This document shows positions 22,701 through 34,058 of a DNA stretch of 64,000 nt, piece after piece. This stretch comes from Norana najaformis (lineage: Eukaryota; Annelida; Clitellata; Crassiclitellata; Hormogastridae). The stretch is from the NCBI GenBank assembly GCA_964023275.1, contig OZ029921.1:7105306-7169305 (forward strand). Direction: 5' to 3'. The position numbers and the translations under genes were made by a program. Below the pieces are notes generated by a model. It made no database searches, was not told the DNA's origin, and saw only the letters and a list, made by a program, of their open reading frames with translations. Positions within the stretch are counted from its first letter, which is position 1; the number at the start of each line of letters is the position of its first letter.

Positions 22701-25343
22701 TTAAAGGTCTATTGTTGCTAGTTACAGATCAAATCTTGCTAATTAAAGGTCTATTGTTGCTAGTTACAGATCAAATCTTGCTAATTAAAGGTCTATTATT
22801 GCTTTTTACAGATCAACACTTGCTATTTACAGATCAGCTATCACTATTTACAGTTATAGTAATGGTATCCACATATCTAGTCTTGTTATTTACCAATCAA
22901 CTGTTGCTACTGACAGATCTGTTATTTCTATTTACAAATCAGATCATATACTTTTATTTATTCTTTTTATCAATCTGTTTGATCAATATTAGCCTGACTA
23001 CTGTAAGTCCTTGTAAAAGATCAGGATACAGGTTATGATAAGAAGTGGAACAGAACTGATGTTGTCTGCCTCCAGTTTAATCAAGATATTCATATTCAAA
23101 AAATGTTTGAAAATACAGTTATTCCAGTTGATGTAAGTAAGAGAGTGACTGAGTGAGTGAGTGGGTACATAAGTATACACATGTACGTTGGTAAGTAAGT
23201 AACCAAGCAAATAGGTAAGTAAGTAAGGAAGCAACTTTTACTTGCATCTGACAAGTGCATATGCATTTCACCATATACAGAAAGCATAACTGATCATCAC
23301 AAGTATGACATAAATACGATAAAATGTTTACTAAAAGAAAACATAATGGGTAGCACGATATATATGGATACAGAAAACCAACTACATCTAAATGATACAA
23401 CTACTTTTTTCAGCGTAATTGTGGTATATTTCATTATATTAAGTTTTGCTCTATAAATCTTCAATAACAATAATAATAAATAAATAATAAAAATAAATGA
23501 TGATAATAAAAATAATAATAATAACATGTATCTTAAGATGCACCATTTTAAATCTGTTAGTCATGTTTCATAGCATTTGTGAGACTCTTAAAAGGTGCTA
23601 CATAAATGTTCAGATACATACATGCACACAAACAACAACTGAAGCAACTAATTTTAAACGTCCTAAATTTAATCAGTGGCAATACAAAATCATGTCCTCT
23701 CTGTCAAAGCTAAACTGTCACAAAGCTTTACAAAAGCATCATGTAAAGTATTGTAATCCCTAAGAAGTTGCAACAGTTGACTGGCAAAATCAGAGGTAAG
23801 TCACACTTCTAGAAGTAACACATCTGGAAGTAGCAGACACCAATGTCACCACATACTGGCCATCCATTTTAAAGTTGTTTTTGTCTGGCTTGCACCATGG
23901 AATTTGGCTTGCACAATAATTTTGCTTAGCACAGACCATCAACTGATGCCTTGGGCATAATTACAGTGCACCATAGAAGTTCTTAGATTATTTTTTTGCC
24001 TCAAGGTACATATGATCCCATAGGAAGTAAAAAAATTATCCGGAAAAGAAAGTTGTATTCTGAGATGGCTAGTATTTGCTGATGTCTGGCTCCTCAAAAG
24101 TGCCATGGAAGGCAAACGAGTTGAAGCGCTGGATGATAGAGTCAACACATTGAAAATTATTATTATTATTATTATTATTATTGAGCCTTATAGCCAGACA
24201 ATAAATGTGACTGATCATGCAACAACACTGGCACTAGGAAATTCAGGAGATTTACATAGCATTCATTTAATGCAAGTGCATTTCGTGGTAGTAAATTTGA
24301 AAATTTCCAAAGCGTTACTTAAAAGCAAACCACAGGGTACAAGCTTATTCATCAGTGCTGCGTCAAGTCTGAGGGGTTGTCCACGGTTGTCTGCAAGAAG
24401 ATCAAAATCAGGTTGCAGGGAGACTAGATGGAGTAGGATACTGTTATGGTGACTTGTGTTTATGTTTCAGATAAACAGGAATTAAGGAAGAACATTCATG
24501 AAACACCTCTTCAACTCTGCCTTTAAGCTAGGCACTCTGAATATTGAATTTGCAGCGGAGAATTTATGTAGCACCTCAGTAATAAACAGGCTAACTGTTG
24601 TCTGATTACAGTAGGTGCCACATTAGTGTCTAGTTGTTGGCTACTGCATCTTTCAAAGACTCTTGAAAGGCACTATATAAACGTCCAGGCATATACAGAG
24701 ACTGCTTTATTATAAGATAAACAGTGTCCGGTCTTCTATCCACATTGGTGTCTGTTGAAAGCATATAAGGGTGCTTTAGGGGATTTTTCTTTGCTAAATC
24801 ACGTTTCACTAATACAGAAATAAAAGAAACTTTTAAAATTAATAATCCGTATAACAATTTATTGTTGTTACTAAATCCCTTTAAATGATATTATTAACCT
24901 GCCTATTTATAGTGCACCATAACATCCTTTGAGGAAGCCATAGCAAGTGATATGCTTCATATAAGAAAACAAATTATCTTTTGGATGGCTCTTATGAAAA
25001 GCATATAAATGCCTGGCTATATTCTGTTACCTCGCCAGCAATTCATCACTGCTAAAAGTCTGTTGGTTAAATCTTATACACAACGACAAAAATAATGCGC
25101 TACGCAAAATCGCGAGCACATACCCTGGAACGGTGACATAACATCACATCAATCGGGCATTACATAAATAGGCATGTGTACAGTTCTTGCAAGTCTGCCA
25201 ATACTAGTGCAACCATATATCACAAGGCAGATTCCAACCACGCGCTATATGAATTCACGTCCAACCACGTATTATCATCACATGAACTTACCGGGTTCGT
25301 TGGCCAGCCGGGCAGGCGTCGATCTTTTCCGTCGGGAGGACAT
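12184..25343 (-). CDS. BCL11: BCL11 (BCL11A/B family) C2H2 zinc-finger transcription factor
   Basis: Nuclear DNA-binding repressor; the vertebrate relatives act in neural and blood cell differentiation through co-repressor complexes. Coding exons: 25343-25292, 15310-14867, 14198-12184. They sum to 2511 nt, 836 residues plus stop, with all phases matching (both introns phase 1). Order: N-terminal MSSRRKR; a C-x2-C...H-x4-C finger at residues 24-47; C2H2 finger 172-193; finger about 422-443 ([10 protein letters not shown]); a long Ser/Pro region; an acidic Glu/Asp run; and the C-terminal cluster from residue 726 ([20 protein letters not shown], then [16 protein letters not shown], then a third finger ending HVHQC). 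The cluster matches BCL11 fingers 4-6 nearly residue for residue. Oddity: the partner of the third finger (vertebrate ZF3) is absent. One BCL11 gene in the window fits an invertebrate. Confidence 0.95.
14867..15310 (-). CDS. BCL11: BCL11 exon 2 with N-terminal CCHC finger
   Basis: Acceptor TTGTTTAG, donor G|GTATGA. It begins [20 protein letters not shown], closely like the BCL11 DLLTCGQC finger that mediates oligomerisation in the vertebrate protein. The rest is polar and not conserved by eye. Phase 1 at both ends. Confidence 0.9.
15661..15760. repeat. Perfect 50-bp tandem duplication
   Basis: Two identical 50-bp units beginning TGCCTCTGACTGTTAGATGC. A third, diverged partial copy precedes them near 15600-15660 (TGGATGCATCTAAAAGCCA). 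Perfect identity implies a recent event. Confidence 0.9.
17090..17420. repeat. Degenerate AAGGTAAGG-type repeat
   Basis: About nine copies of AGGTAAG or close variants within 330 bp on the + strand, irregularly spaced. It resembles an eroded short-unit satellite. Confidence 0.55.
18419..18442. repeat. GTCC tetranucleotide run
   Basis: Several GTCC units in a row inside a GC-rich part of BCL11 intron 1, ending in CGACCGACGG. Confidence 0.7.
19692..19753. repeat. (CT)n microsatellite
   Basis: About 30 uninterrupted CT dinucleotides. Confidence 0.97.
20527..20536. promoter_or_regulatory. Candidate Pbx-Meis/Prep composite site
   Basis: CTGTCAATCA, the reverse complement of TGATTGACAG, the known Pbx-Meis/Prep half-site composite. 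It lies in a GC-richer island of BCL11 intron 1. A near match (CCGTCAATCA) lies at about 27688, upstream of BCL11. Function is inference. Confidence 0.3.
22163..22245. repeat. Purine-rich simple repeats (GACA, GAAT, GGAA)
   Basis: Adjacent runs of GACAGA, GAATGAAT and GGAAGGAAGG in BCL11 intron 1. Confidence 0.85.
22530..22960. repeat. Minisatellite, about 24-bp unit with 48-bp higher-order copies
   Basis: Variants of AGATCAACTATTGCTATTTAC repeated about 17 times. In the middle, an alternation with TAAAGGTCTATTGTTGCTAG gives a 48-bp double unit repeated nearly exactly. The resulting Leu-rich open frame is a repeat artefact. Confidence 0.8.
24154..24183. repeat. (ATT)n microsatellite
   Basis: About nine ATT units, possibly marking the 3' end of a retroelement insertion. 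Confidence 0.9.
25292..25343 (-). CDS. BCL11: BCL11 exon 1 coding part (52 nt)
   Basis: ATG followed by 17 codons, [17 protein letters not shown], then G|GTAAGT. Vertebrate BCL11, SALL and FOG proteins start MSRRKQxxP, a short motif that binds RBBP4/7 in the NuRD complex. The phase-1 end joins exon 2 to give NEPEPDLLTC. Start choice: first ATG of the motif, with no other in-frame ATG downstream in this exon. It was found only by motif and splice phase, being far too short for an ORF scan. Confidence 0.85.
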
Positions 25344-25471
25344 GCCGCGCTCGACACGGCCTTAGGGACTATCATGGGCGGCTGATTCGTTCGTCCAGGT
25401 GAACGGTTAATGTGAAGCTTTATTTGGGGTCAGGACGAGAGACCCCACGAACCCTATCCATGAGACGAAGA

Positions 25472-25492
25472 CGCCATCTTGAAAATGGCGAC
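25472..25492. promoter_or_regulatory. Inverted pair of YY1-like motifs upstream of BCL11
   Basis: CGCCATCTTGAAAATGGCGA contains AAGATGGCG on the - strand and AAAATGGCG on the + strand. It lies about 130 nt upstream of the BCL11 ATG, a common place for YY1 sites in animal promoters or 5' leaders. Binding is inferred. Confidence 0.4.
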
Positions 25493-26174
25493 CGACCCTT
25501 TCGACGGACTTCGTAGAATTCAGGGTCCAAAAGTCCGTATAACAAGAGAAAAACGTGAAAACGACGTAACTAAAATGTTTCTCATAATTCCTCATCGCTA
25601 CATGTGGCCGAGTATTTGTTGAAAACACGTCCCATCTTGAACATCTGTAGCGAAACGAAGATTTAAAAAATTACACGAGGTCCATGTAGGCTACACAGTG
25701 GGCATAATGTAGGGCTGCATGGGCCCAACGACTGTTTTCATCTATCCTCGCGCATAATATAGGCTAATGCACGCGTTGTACACAAATATAGGCCTATATT
25801 TCCCCTCACTCGCCGTTGTGATTTTTACGCAGACAGACAGTTAGTTAGGCCTAATCCAATAATCACCCTAAACTCTCCCATTTTCCCCCTTGTGCACCTG
25901 CATACCCGCGAACTCTCCGTCCCTTGCACCAGAGATGGGGCGAGGGACGTCATGTACCCAAGGACTGATATCAAATTTCATATTTCGGTTGCATTTGAAA
26001 AACGCGCTAGTGTCAGCCTATCACCCAAAAGGATACGGACGCATACATTTTATACACACACGCGCATGCATACACAGGCCCTACATATTATATAGACCCA
26101 CGCACGCATACGTGTATATAGGCCAACGAGCCAATAAAGCCAATGCTCTTATGTATACTTAATGCTTTACCAGA

Positions 26175-26245
26175 GCAAAGGCTGCACTCCCTCCCTCGCT
26201 GCGGGGTTTGAACCTTCGGCTACATCATGCTGAGGTAGTGCCTGT
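26175..26245 (-). mobile_element. tRNA-like SINE head fragment
   Basis: The - strand contains GGTTCAAACCCCGC, a good RNA polymerase III B box, but no matching cloverleaf. It is more likely a SINE head than a tRNA gene. Confidence 0.35.
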
Positions 26246-26781
26246 CTGCCAGGGCTCCAAAGTCGCGAAAAAGACAGCGTTAAATTAAGGCCAGACCCAG
26301 GTTGATACCACAGACACTATGAACTTTATGCGTCCTGCGGGTACAGCCCTATAAATATAAACCCACACGGATCGGCTTTTATTATCCGCTCCTAGTGATT
26401 CATTATTTGACACCCCCACCTTCGGACGGCAGCCATTACAATGCGGCCTACCAGGCTGCTACCACACCTCGACTTCTGATGCTACAATCAACCAGGTAGA
26501 TAGACGCCATGTCTTTAGCGCAAAAATACAAAGTCACTAAGCCAGCTTATTCCAAGTTAAATCGATTACAAGTTGCGTCAGATTCGAGTCCACGTGGAAT
26601 TCCAATGTAAGGTAGGGTAAGTTGGGCCTTATCCAAGTTAGGATGAGATGATGTACTGTAATCTTAGTCTTATTCTAAGAAATACAAAACACAAGTTGTT
26701 TTGTGATGTGATTACAGGAACAGCCCTCATCTGCTATAGTATTGTCTGCTGAATTGACACTTTGTAATTCCAAAACCACCA

Positions 26782-26933
26782 GCCGTCTGACTGTCCGATT
26801 CTTTGATCTTGACTTGGACCCGAACACTTCTTGACTATCGATTTTGTTTTGACTGAGCGCCTGTGAATAAGCTGCTTTCCGCGACTTAGATTTCGTTGGG
26901 CGCTATAGAAATCTCGAGTTTACTATTACGATG
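26782..26933 (+). mobile_element. SINE family A, copy 1
   Basis: Shares with the copies at 29653 and 53803 a head GCCGTCTGACTGTC, a middle GCCTGTGAATAAGCTG, the core TTTCGTTGGGCGCTATAGAA and an end TTTACTATTACGAT. Length is about 150 bp. No intact tRNA-like promoter is obvious. Confidence 0.75.
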
Positions 26934-26959
26934 CTCAATTGCTATTATTTGTTCCCATC

Positions 26960-27118
26960 TGAGCTCCTTTCTCTCCCCCTCTCAGTCTCAGTGTTCCGCA
27001 GGGGCCTGAAGACTGTATTGTTTAACAATGATTGTACTTTTTCGGGTCGGAAGCACCTCTGTTGAGTTTATCCTCTAAGAGGCGCTTTATAAATATCAAA
27101 TTACAATTACAATTTTAT
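26960..27118 (+). pseudogene. LINE 3' end fragment
   Basis: The reading RRGLKTVLFNN (compare LKTYLFR ends of CR1/L2 ORF2) is followed by a tail GGCGCTTTATAAATATC and ATTACAATTACAAT. The same tail ends the element at 29414-30545. Confidence 0.6.
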
Positions 27119-28286
27119 GCCTATATGTCCAAATGAACCGTTCTGCTAAACCTTACACTTTACATATTCTAATCTCTTGGCCCTTAATGTCAATGTATAC
27201 ATATTATTCGACTTATCACTTATTAATATACCTGTTTGGGCCCACGGTTTATACCTTACCATAGTCGTCGAGCATTTAAACTCGCATATACCGAAGAAGA
27301 GATCCTTCAAGGAAGCGAAAGTTGCCAAATGGATGTTTGCTTCTCGTTGTCGTCTGCTCAACTGAAGCAGTAATATTAATGTCTGATCAACAGCAGAGTC
27401 TGTTCAATTGACGTTGTGTCGTCTATTCTCATTTGCTACGTATCGTCTGCTGAATTGATGCTTTGTCGTCCGCTCAATTGCTAAGTCATCGTCTCAGTTC
27501 GTCTGCTTAATTAGCGCGATGCAGAAGACAGATCATCTGCTTCTGAACGCAGTCACGCCGCTCATCCTAATTACGCCGAACGCATACACCACTTCCTAAT
27601 TGATTTCACCCAACCCGCGTCCCCCCGCAGCCATAATCAACCATCCCGCTCATGGCTATCCGCTCTTTATCGCTCCCTCGGCCGTCAATCAACCCCAGTT
27701 TGCCCGGACGTAAGTGGGGAATCAGCGAATCACCAAATCCAGACTACGCCCCCTATCCACGACTACCCCACCCGGGCTCGAGAGGGGCATTCAAGCGTGC
27801 CGAGCGCACTTAGGGCGTCACGCGTGAAGGGAGTGGGGCAGGAGAACGGAGAGTTTGTTACTCGACACTCCGCTAGGTGCTTATATTGTCAGAGAATCGA
27901 ATAAAACCCGTGTCAAACCACCCTCCATTAAGATCACAGCCACGATACGCTCCCTGGCCGCACACGCGCTCATGTACCCGACAAACGATCGTTAAAAACT
28001 GATGTAGCGCCAATTTAACCAAGATTATCGACTGCTCAAAAGCCTAACGAACTGATATTGACATGAAATTTTATTGCACGTGATTTTTTTAAAACTTGGA
28101 GAGAGGGATGAGGTTTGGGTTTCATGTGTTAATTTGTAATCTTTGACACAAGAACAGGGTGGGGTAAGACCAAGGCCTTTTTAATTGATGTGCATATTCA
28201 TAAATTAGAGAAATTGTGAAATACGCCCATATTCAGACTGTTCGGTCGTATATGCGACAGCTAACTTAATTTGGAAAGAAACCTGA

Positions 28287-28829
28287 AGTGGTCGTCCATT
28301 AAGGACGTCCGCAGAGGAGCCGGAAAGGGTTAACCAAATGCGGACAAGGGGGTCATGCCCAATGCGGACGTCCGCATCAAAATTAGGTGGTTATTTTTGT
28401 ACAGCCTCTGCCTTAAACATCGACTTCGGTCAGGCAGCCGACTGTCAGTATTGTGTGTAATCTAACATACTGGATGCGGCAGTACCTGAAGTTTTTTGTG
28501 TTTGCCCCCTGGGCGGTGTTGTATCTCAAAGCCACATTCTTCTAAAATTCTAGTCATCTAGCTGGCCGATTGGCTCTGGGGTTTTACGCAGCCACTGTGA
28601 AGCGGAGTGTTTTGTACGAGTGAAAAATGCTCGGCCTAGCAAATAGCACCCTATCCCGTGGCACTGTTAGCCTTGTAAGATCAAGGTTGGCCTACTCTAG
28701 CCGTTAATACCCCAATGAACTGCAGACGTCTGCAGAAGGGGATTGGGAGGGGTAATATGAAATGCGGGCAAGAGAAGGATGGAGTTCAAAGCCGTTCATT
28801 TGTGCGAAGGTACATTATGGACGACCCCT
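28287..28829. mobile_element. Second MITE copy, internally interrupted
   Basis: Ends TGGTCGTCCATTAAGG and (reverse-complemented) AGGGGTCGTCCATAATG match the element at 6988-7241. Inner DNA near 28725-28760, reverse-complemented, also matches it (ATTACCCCTCCCAATCCCCT against CTTACTCTCCCATTCCCTTT). About 290 bp of extra DNA separates the arms, and I see no clear target duplication. Confidence 0.6.
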
Positions 28830-29094
28830 AAAGCAATACATTCGTACTCGTTCAGCGATGCCCAAGTACAAGGGCACGAGGACCAACATCAACTTTACCA
28901 TCATGATCGACAGCAGTTTCATCACTTACTAACAGCGATATCCTCATTATCACGTGTATCACAAGCGCTGAGACGACTGTAGAATGGAGTGAGACAAAAG
29001 CCAAATCGGTAGCGATATCTCGTTCGAATCCCATAAATTCAGAGCCAGAACTACGTCGCAGCCACACGGAGTAATTTATCTGGCACCATTGAGG

Positions 29095-29372
29095 CTCCAT
29101 TTTATGAGAAACTCTCTCGCGCTCTTGCATTCATTTCCGAGGCCCCATTTTATCAGAAATTTTCTCAGGCTCTTGCACTCATTTCCGAGGCCCCATTTTA
29201 TCAGAAATTTTCTCAGGCTCTTGCACTCATTTCCGAGGCCCCATTTTATCAGAAATTTTCTCAGGCTCTTGCACTCATTTCCCAGGCCCCGTTTTATCAG
29301 AAATTTTCTCACGCTCTTGCACTCATTTCCCAGGCCCTGTTTTATCAGAAATTTTCTCACACTCTTGCGCTA
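29095..29372. repeat. Minisatellite, 48-bp unit, six copies
   Basis: The unit begins TTTTATCAGAAATTTTCTCA. Being 16 codons long it creates open frames on both strands; these are artefacts. It directly abuts the 5' edge of the LINE at 29414. Confidence 0.92.
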
Positions 29373-29413
29373 ACTCACACTAATTCAGATATTAACAATA
29401 CTAATATAATAAT

Positions 29414-30545
29414 ATGTATCTCTCTCTTCAACTGGTTGAATACCTTGAATCTAATTCTCTCATGCCTCCCCTTGAATCTGTATATTCCATTCTCCTAGAA
29501 CGACTGTCTAAATCCTTTGGCCTTACTGACTCTGCTCTTCTTTGGTTTCGCTCATTTCTTTCTGATTGCTCCCTTTCTGTTATTTTTGGGCCCACTTCTT
29601 CCTCTTATCTGCCTCTGCTCTCCAGCCCCAAACATCACCCACCGTAGCTGCCACGCCGTCTCTCTGCCTGACTCTTGGATCTTGACCCAGAACCGAACCC
29701 TTTTGCCTATCGATTTTGTTTTGACTGAGCGCCTGTGAATAAGCTGGTCTCCGCGGCACGGCTTTCGTTGGGTGCTGTAGAAATCTTGGGTTTACGATTA
29801 CGATTACTCGCTCTGCCTGGACTCATATTACCTATGGTCTTCCCCAGGGTTCGGTACTTGCACCGCTTCTATATATCCTATATACTGCTGACCTGGCCAG
29901 TATACTTCTTCCCTTGGGTGTTTCGTCTCACCAATATGCTGATGACACTCAATCTTTTACTCATGGCCCGGCTGCCTCGGCCACTCTGATGGTTGAGCGG
30001 ATCCTTGAGGCCACCTCTGTTCTAGATCTCTGGATGTCTTCTAACCGCCTTTGTCTTCATCCTGATAAGACTCAATATATCTGGCTGGGTGGCCATGTCC
30101 AGCTTGCCAAAATTGACTTTAGTTCCCTTTCCTCTAATTTCCCTCATATCCACTTCTCTTCCTCAGAATCATCCTGGATCAAACTCTTTCTCTGACTGAC
30201 CATGTAAATAATATCTCCCGCTCTTGTCTTTACCACCTACGACAACTTCGCTCCATTCGTCACTCGCTTCCTCTTCATGCGATCACTACCTTGGTCCATG
30301 CCCTGATTTGCACTAGAATTGACTTTGGCAATGCTGCCTATATTGGACTTTCTGCAATTAACACCTCCAAGCTTCAGTCTATACTTAATGCTGCTGAAAG
30401 CCTTATCGGTGGTCTTCCAAAGTCTGCCCATATATCTACTTTTATTTGTGATTCACTTCATTGGTTAGGGTTGTTTGTTCAAGTCGGGAGCGCCACTGTT
30501 TCCTAAGTGGCGCTTTATAAATGTTCGCTTACAATTACAATAACA
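29414..30545 (+). pseudogene. CR1/L2-type LINE ORF2 remnant with reverse-transcriptase core
   Basis: Non-LTR reverse transcriptase. In order: QLVEYLESNSLMPPLESVYS; SILLERLSKSFGLTDSALLW; FRSFLSD; a SINE insertion (29653-29810); then WTHITYGLPQGSVLAPLLY and SHQYADDTQS, which are the GLPQGSV and YADD motifs whose Asp pair is catalytic; then SSNRLCLHPDKTQYIW; LTDHVNNISRSC; CTRIDFGNAAYIGL; and CDSLHWL. Breaks: a deletion between PPLESVY and SILLERL, the SINE, a frameshift near 30168, and loss of the region after HWL. It ends with the tail GGCGCTTTATAAATGTTCG and ACAATTACAAT. It cannot be active. Confidence 0.88.
29653..29810 (+). mobile_element. SINE family A, copy 2, nested in LINE ORF2
   Basis: Contains GATCTTGACCCAGAACCG, GCCTGTGAATAAGCTG and the end GGGTTTACGATTACGATTA. 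It splits the LINE coding sequence between a VIFGPTSSSYL-type segment and WTHITYGLPQGSV, so it inserted after the LINE. Confidence 0.8.
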
Positions 30546-33500
30546 GTAACTAATACCAGCAATATTATTATTAATTTGCACACTACAGTGGGAATGATAA
30601 ACGGTAATTTTAAGCCATCTCAGGTTGAAATGCCCCAATTTTTCAAATCCAAGGGATCATTCTTACCTCATGGCAATAATATTAATATAATAAAAACAAT
30701 AATATCAACAATTAAATAAAAAGAAATTTAAAAAGCATTATAATATGTTATTCTGAACATTTATCTTGGGAGATCTTCCTTTGGGTTCCAGAAAAATAAG
30801 AGCATTTGAATAAGAAAAACAATTCTGGCTGCAAATGCCAAGTTTTTCAGACAAGAACTGCAAAATAATTTCACAGATACAGCTATAGAAATCCTATGTA
30901 AACCCAAATACTGTCACCGACTCCTTCTAAGAATCACAATAACCAGAGTCAAAAACAAAAGAATTACAATAAAACTGCAACCGATTTACAACTACATCGT
31001 ACAGCGTAACACAAAGCGTAACTAAAGATGCAGACTACAGGTTTTCAAAACGAAAATGATAAAAAAGCATGTGATAAAGACGATATAATTATTAATAACC
31101 CCCCAAAGTTCAGACCCAGTGGCACCTCTGATCACATAGACAATCGAATAACCTGACAATCATACAACCTTTATCTTGCAATTTCATACAAGGTCTGGGA
31201 TTAGAATCCCAGAATCAAAAGACAAAAGTAAACAGTTATGGCACTTAGCTAATATACAATTAAAGATTCTTCGTGGTTAGTAAGAGACAGATGGCATTTT
31301 AAAAGCAGCACTATAACAGCAAAATAATCTAAACAAATTCACAATCAATAATTACAATAACAGTAGTATTGATTTAATAGTAGCAATAGTAGTCCTAGCA
31401 ATGATAGTAAATTTATTTATATTAGTAAAAATAGTAGCACTAGTAGTCCTAGCAATAATTAGTAAAAATATTTGTGCTTATCATTATATTTATTTATCCT
31501 TGTTGTTATTATTAATCATTATTATTATTAATTGTATTACTTTAAAATTGTTTTAAAAACATACTACAGGTGTTTCAAAAAGTGAAGTATGTTTCATGTA
31601 CATGTAGGAACACATACCATTATCCAAATTCATGGAGATAAGACACAGACTGAGAGTCAAACAGACAGACATACTTTGTCAAGTAGAGAGACAGACACAG
31701 AGAGATAATAGCAAGATAACAGCTACAACACAGCCTGAAAAAAGCATCACAACTTCAAGACAGAGGTACACAAGTCAGGCCAGCTCTCTCCATCCCACTC
31801 TTCAGTCTTAGCAACAAATCTAAAGTTGATTTTTTAAACTATTCCTAAAGTGAAGCTATCCGGTGGCATATTTTAAAATTTGTGCTACGTAAATTGGGTT
31901 AATCCTAATCTCCTAAATTTAGACAGTTTTAAAGTTAGGAACGTTAATTTGAGGGATACAGACCAGGGTTCCCGCCATAGCTGAGACAGTTACATTAAAT
32001 ATACACCTACCTTAATTTCTACATGTTGACTAATATTTATTTCAAACATGCTATCTATTTTGCCACATAAACTGGACGACAGAGAAGAATTAGAACTATT
32101 TCATCACCTGGTCTAATTACATTGGGATATTCATTTAGATTTACTTGCTGAGGCAGGCGAATTCTGCAAGTTGTAGTCAGTTACTCTGGGCCTTTTAATC
32201 ACCTGGGGACTATTCATCAGACAGTTTTGGTTGTTAAAGGGTCATTTCTACTTTTAGGCTAGATCTACATTTGCTCAATTTCTATAGTTATCGTTATTAT
32301 TAAGAAAAATTTTAACGTATGCTGAGGCACACAGAAATGCAAATCGGAGGCACATATAGTCAGTTGCCAGACGAAAAGAGTTAAATATCCAGATGTTTGA
32401 AAGCCAGTGAGAAATAGTGAGTTTTCTGGCGTTTCTTGAAGGACGAAAAGGAGTTCGAGCTTTGGAGAAACATTGGTAGACAGGTGGGCTATATCTATAG
32501 TTGGGCTCTTTATACAGATATGCAATTTCAACAGTTGGGCTATTTACACAAGTTTGTACTATATCATCTAGCTTAATTTCCTGATTGCTTAATGCAATCA
32601 AACATCCTTAACCCACCGGCATCTCATAAGTCATGTACCCCTGTCTTGCTAATGATAAAATCTCCTTGCATCGTGCGAAACCTGGGTCCATCCTACTCTA
32701 AAACCTCAATATAACGTGGCATGGATTTCAGAAGCAAAGCTGCATGTCATGGTACAATGGTACACCACTCTTATTACTGAATACGGGTAAGTCATGATTT
32801 TTTAGGTTTTGATTTGCAACGTCACAGCAGCAAAAGTCAACTGAAAAGATTTCAGGTGCAGTGTTTGAAGCAAATCGGCCACAGATGCACGTTACATTGA
32901 GGTTGAAGCACAACTACAGAGGCTCCGTTTGCCTCTCTTTCACAACGCAGTATTTACACAATTCAGAATGTACAGGAAATTTACAACAACCATCTAAAAA
33001 TGCATTCTACACTGTGCATTCAGTCTGATTACAATTGAAGCATGCTGTCAATGCTTCTGAATACAATCACATTCAACTCCCAGCAGAACTAAACGGGTTG
33101 CACTGCATGCAACATTAGTGATGCACAAAATATGCAGGAGATTGCCCTACTGTCAATCAAACAAGGAATTCTGGGTATTTTCATTTCCATTCACTGTCCC
33201 AACAAGGTGCACAGGCTTATTATGTCTTGCTTTCACGAAACTATTAAGTCTTGGCTCAGTTTTCAGCCGAAACCAGATCACTTGGTTTTGCACAGAAACT
33301 AAAGCACTGCTAAATCGTCAGAATCTTTCCAATACAGTTACTGGAAGCGTCTCTTCATAACAGTGAATATCCTGGTAAACATTTCTTCTATTACAGAAAC
33401 TCACAAACATGATATTTTTCTCTTCTATTATATAGAAACTACAGATAAAATTTTCTCAGTTTCAGCCCCTTTTCAGCAGTCAGAAGATGCTGAATAATTT

Positions 33501-34052
33501 CTGTACTTAGCACAGCACAAATCAGAATTCTGTACTAACATATCACATTACCTAGTTATTTTGGCCGTTTACCGAGTTTTGATTATTTAACTGGGCTATT
33601 TTTCCATTTTCACAGTTAACCCAAACAATTTCATCACCTGGCTTGTTTTGGGCTAATCACTCAGTTCTTAATATTTCAGCTGATCCTTTCTATGACACTT
33701 CAGTCAATACAGACTACCTCATCCGTTTATACTACTTATTTAATGCTGGTCCTAAATTTGGGCAGTTTCTGTGATTTCACAACTTAATTTTTCCAATTCA
33801 TGATTGGGCCTATAAACAGTAATTCAGACAATTCATTCGGTATTACTCAACCTTGTTTCCTTCCACTACCGAAAAATCTCAACCGATTCCCAAATCTTCT
33901 CACCTCAGACAGAAACCAGAAATCAATTCATATGTACTGCGTTCATTCAAACCATGCCTCATCCAAATCCAGGCTAATAACCAGCCACTTTAACGCTAAC
34001 AATCCTTGCATCCGCACATGGACACTAACAACCAATAACGAAACAACAAGAT

Positions 34053-34058
34053 TTTATT
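34053..34058 (-). terminator. Candidate MARK poly(A) signal AATAAA
   Basis: AATAAA on the - strand about 93 nt after the MARK stop codon, at a usual distance for a short 3' UTR. Confidence 0.45.

Larger units (their letters stand above)
15311..25291 (-). other. BCL11: BCL11 intron 1, about 10 kb
   Basis: No supported gene inside. It holds a 50-bp tandem duplication (15661-15760), a GTAAG-rich stretch (17090-17420), pyrimidine-rich DNA (17640-18080), GC-richer stretches (18100-18950, 20380-21060, 22250-22480) that could be regulatory, a long (CT)n, a 24-bp minisatellite and SINE-like debris around 23935-24010 and 24600-24690. Confidence 0.7.

Noticed and set aside
22652..23038. Leu-rich frame resembling a membrane protein
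   Set aside because: Encoded by the 24-bp minisatellite; no start context or homology.
29076..29373. Open frames on both strands with a 16-residue repeated peptide
   Set aside because: They arise because the 48-bp minisatellite unit is a multiple of three; no gene context.
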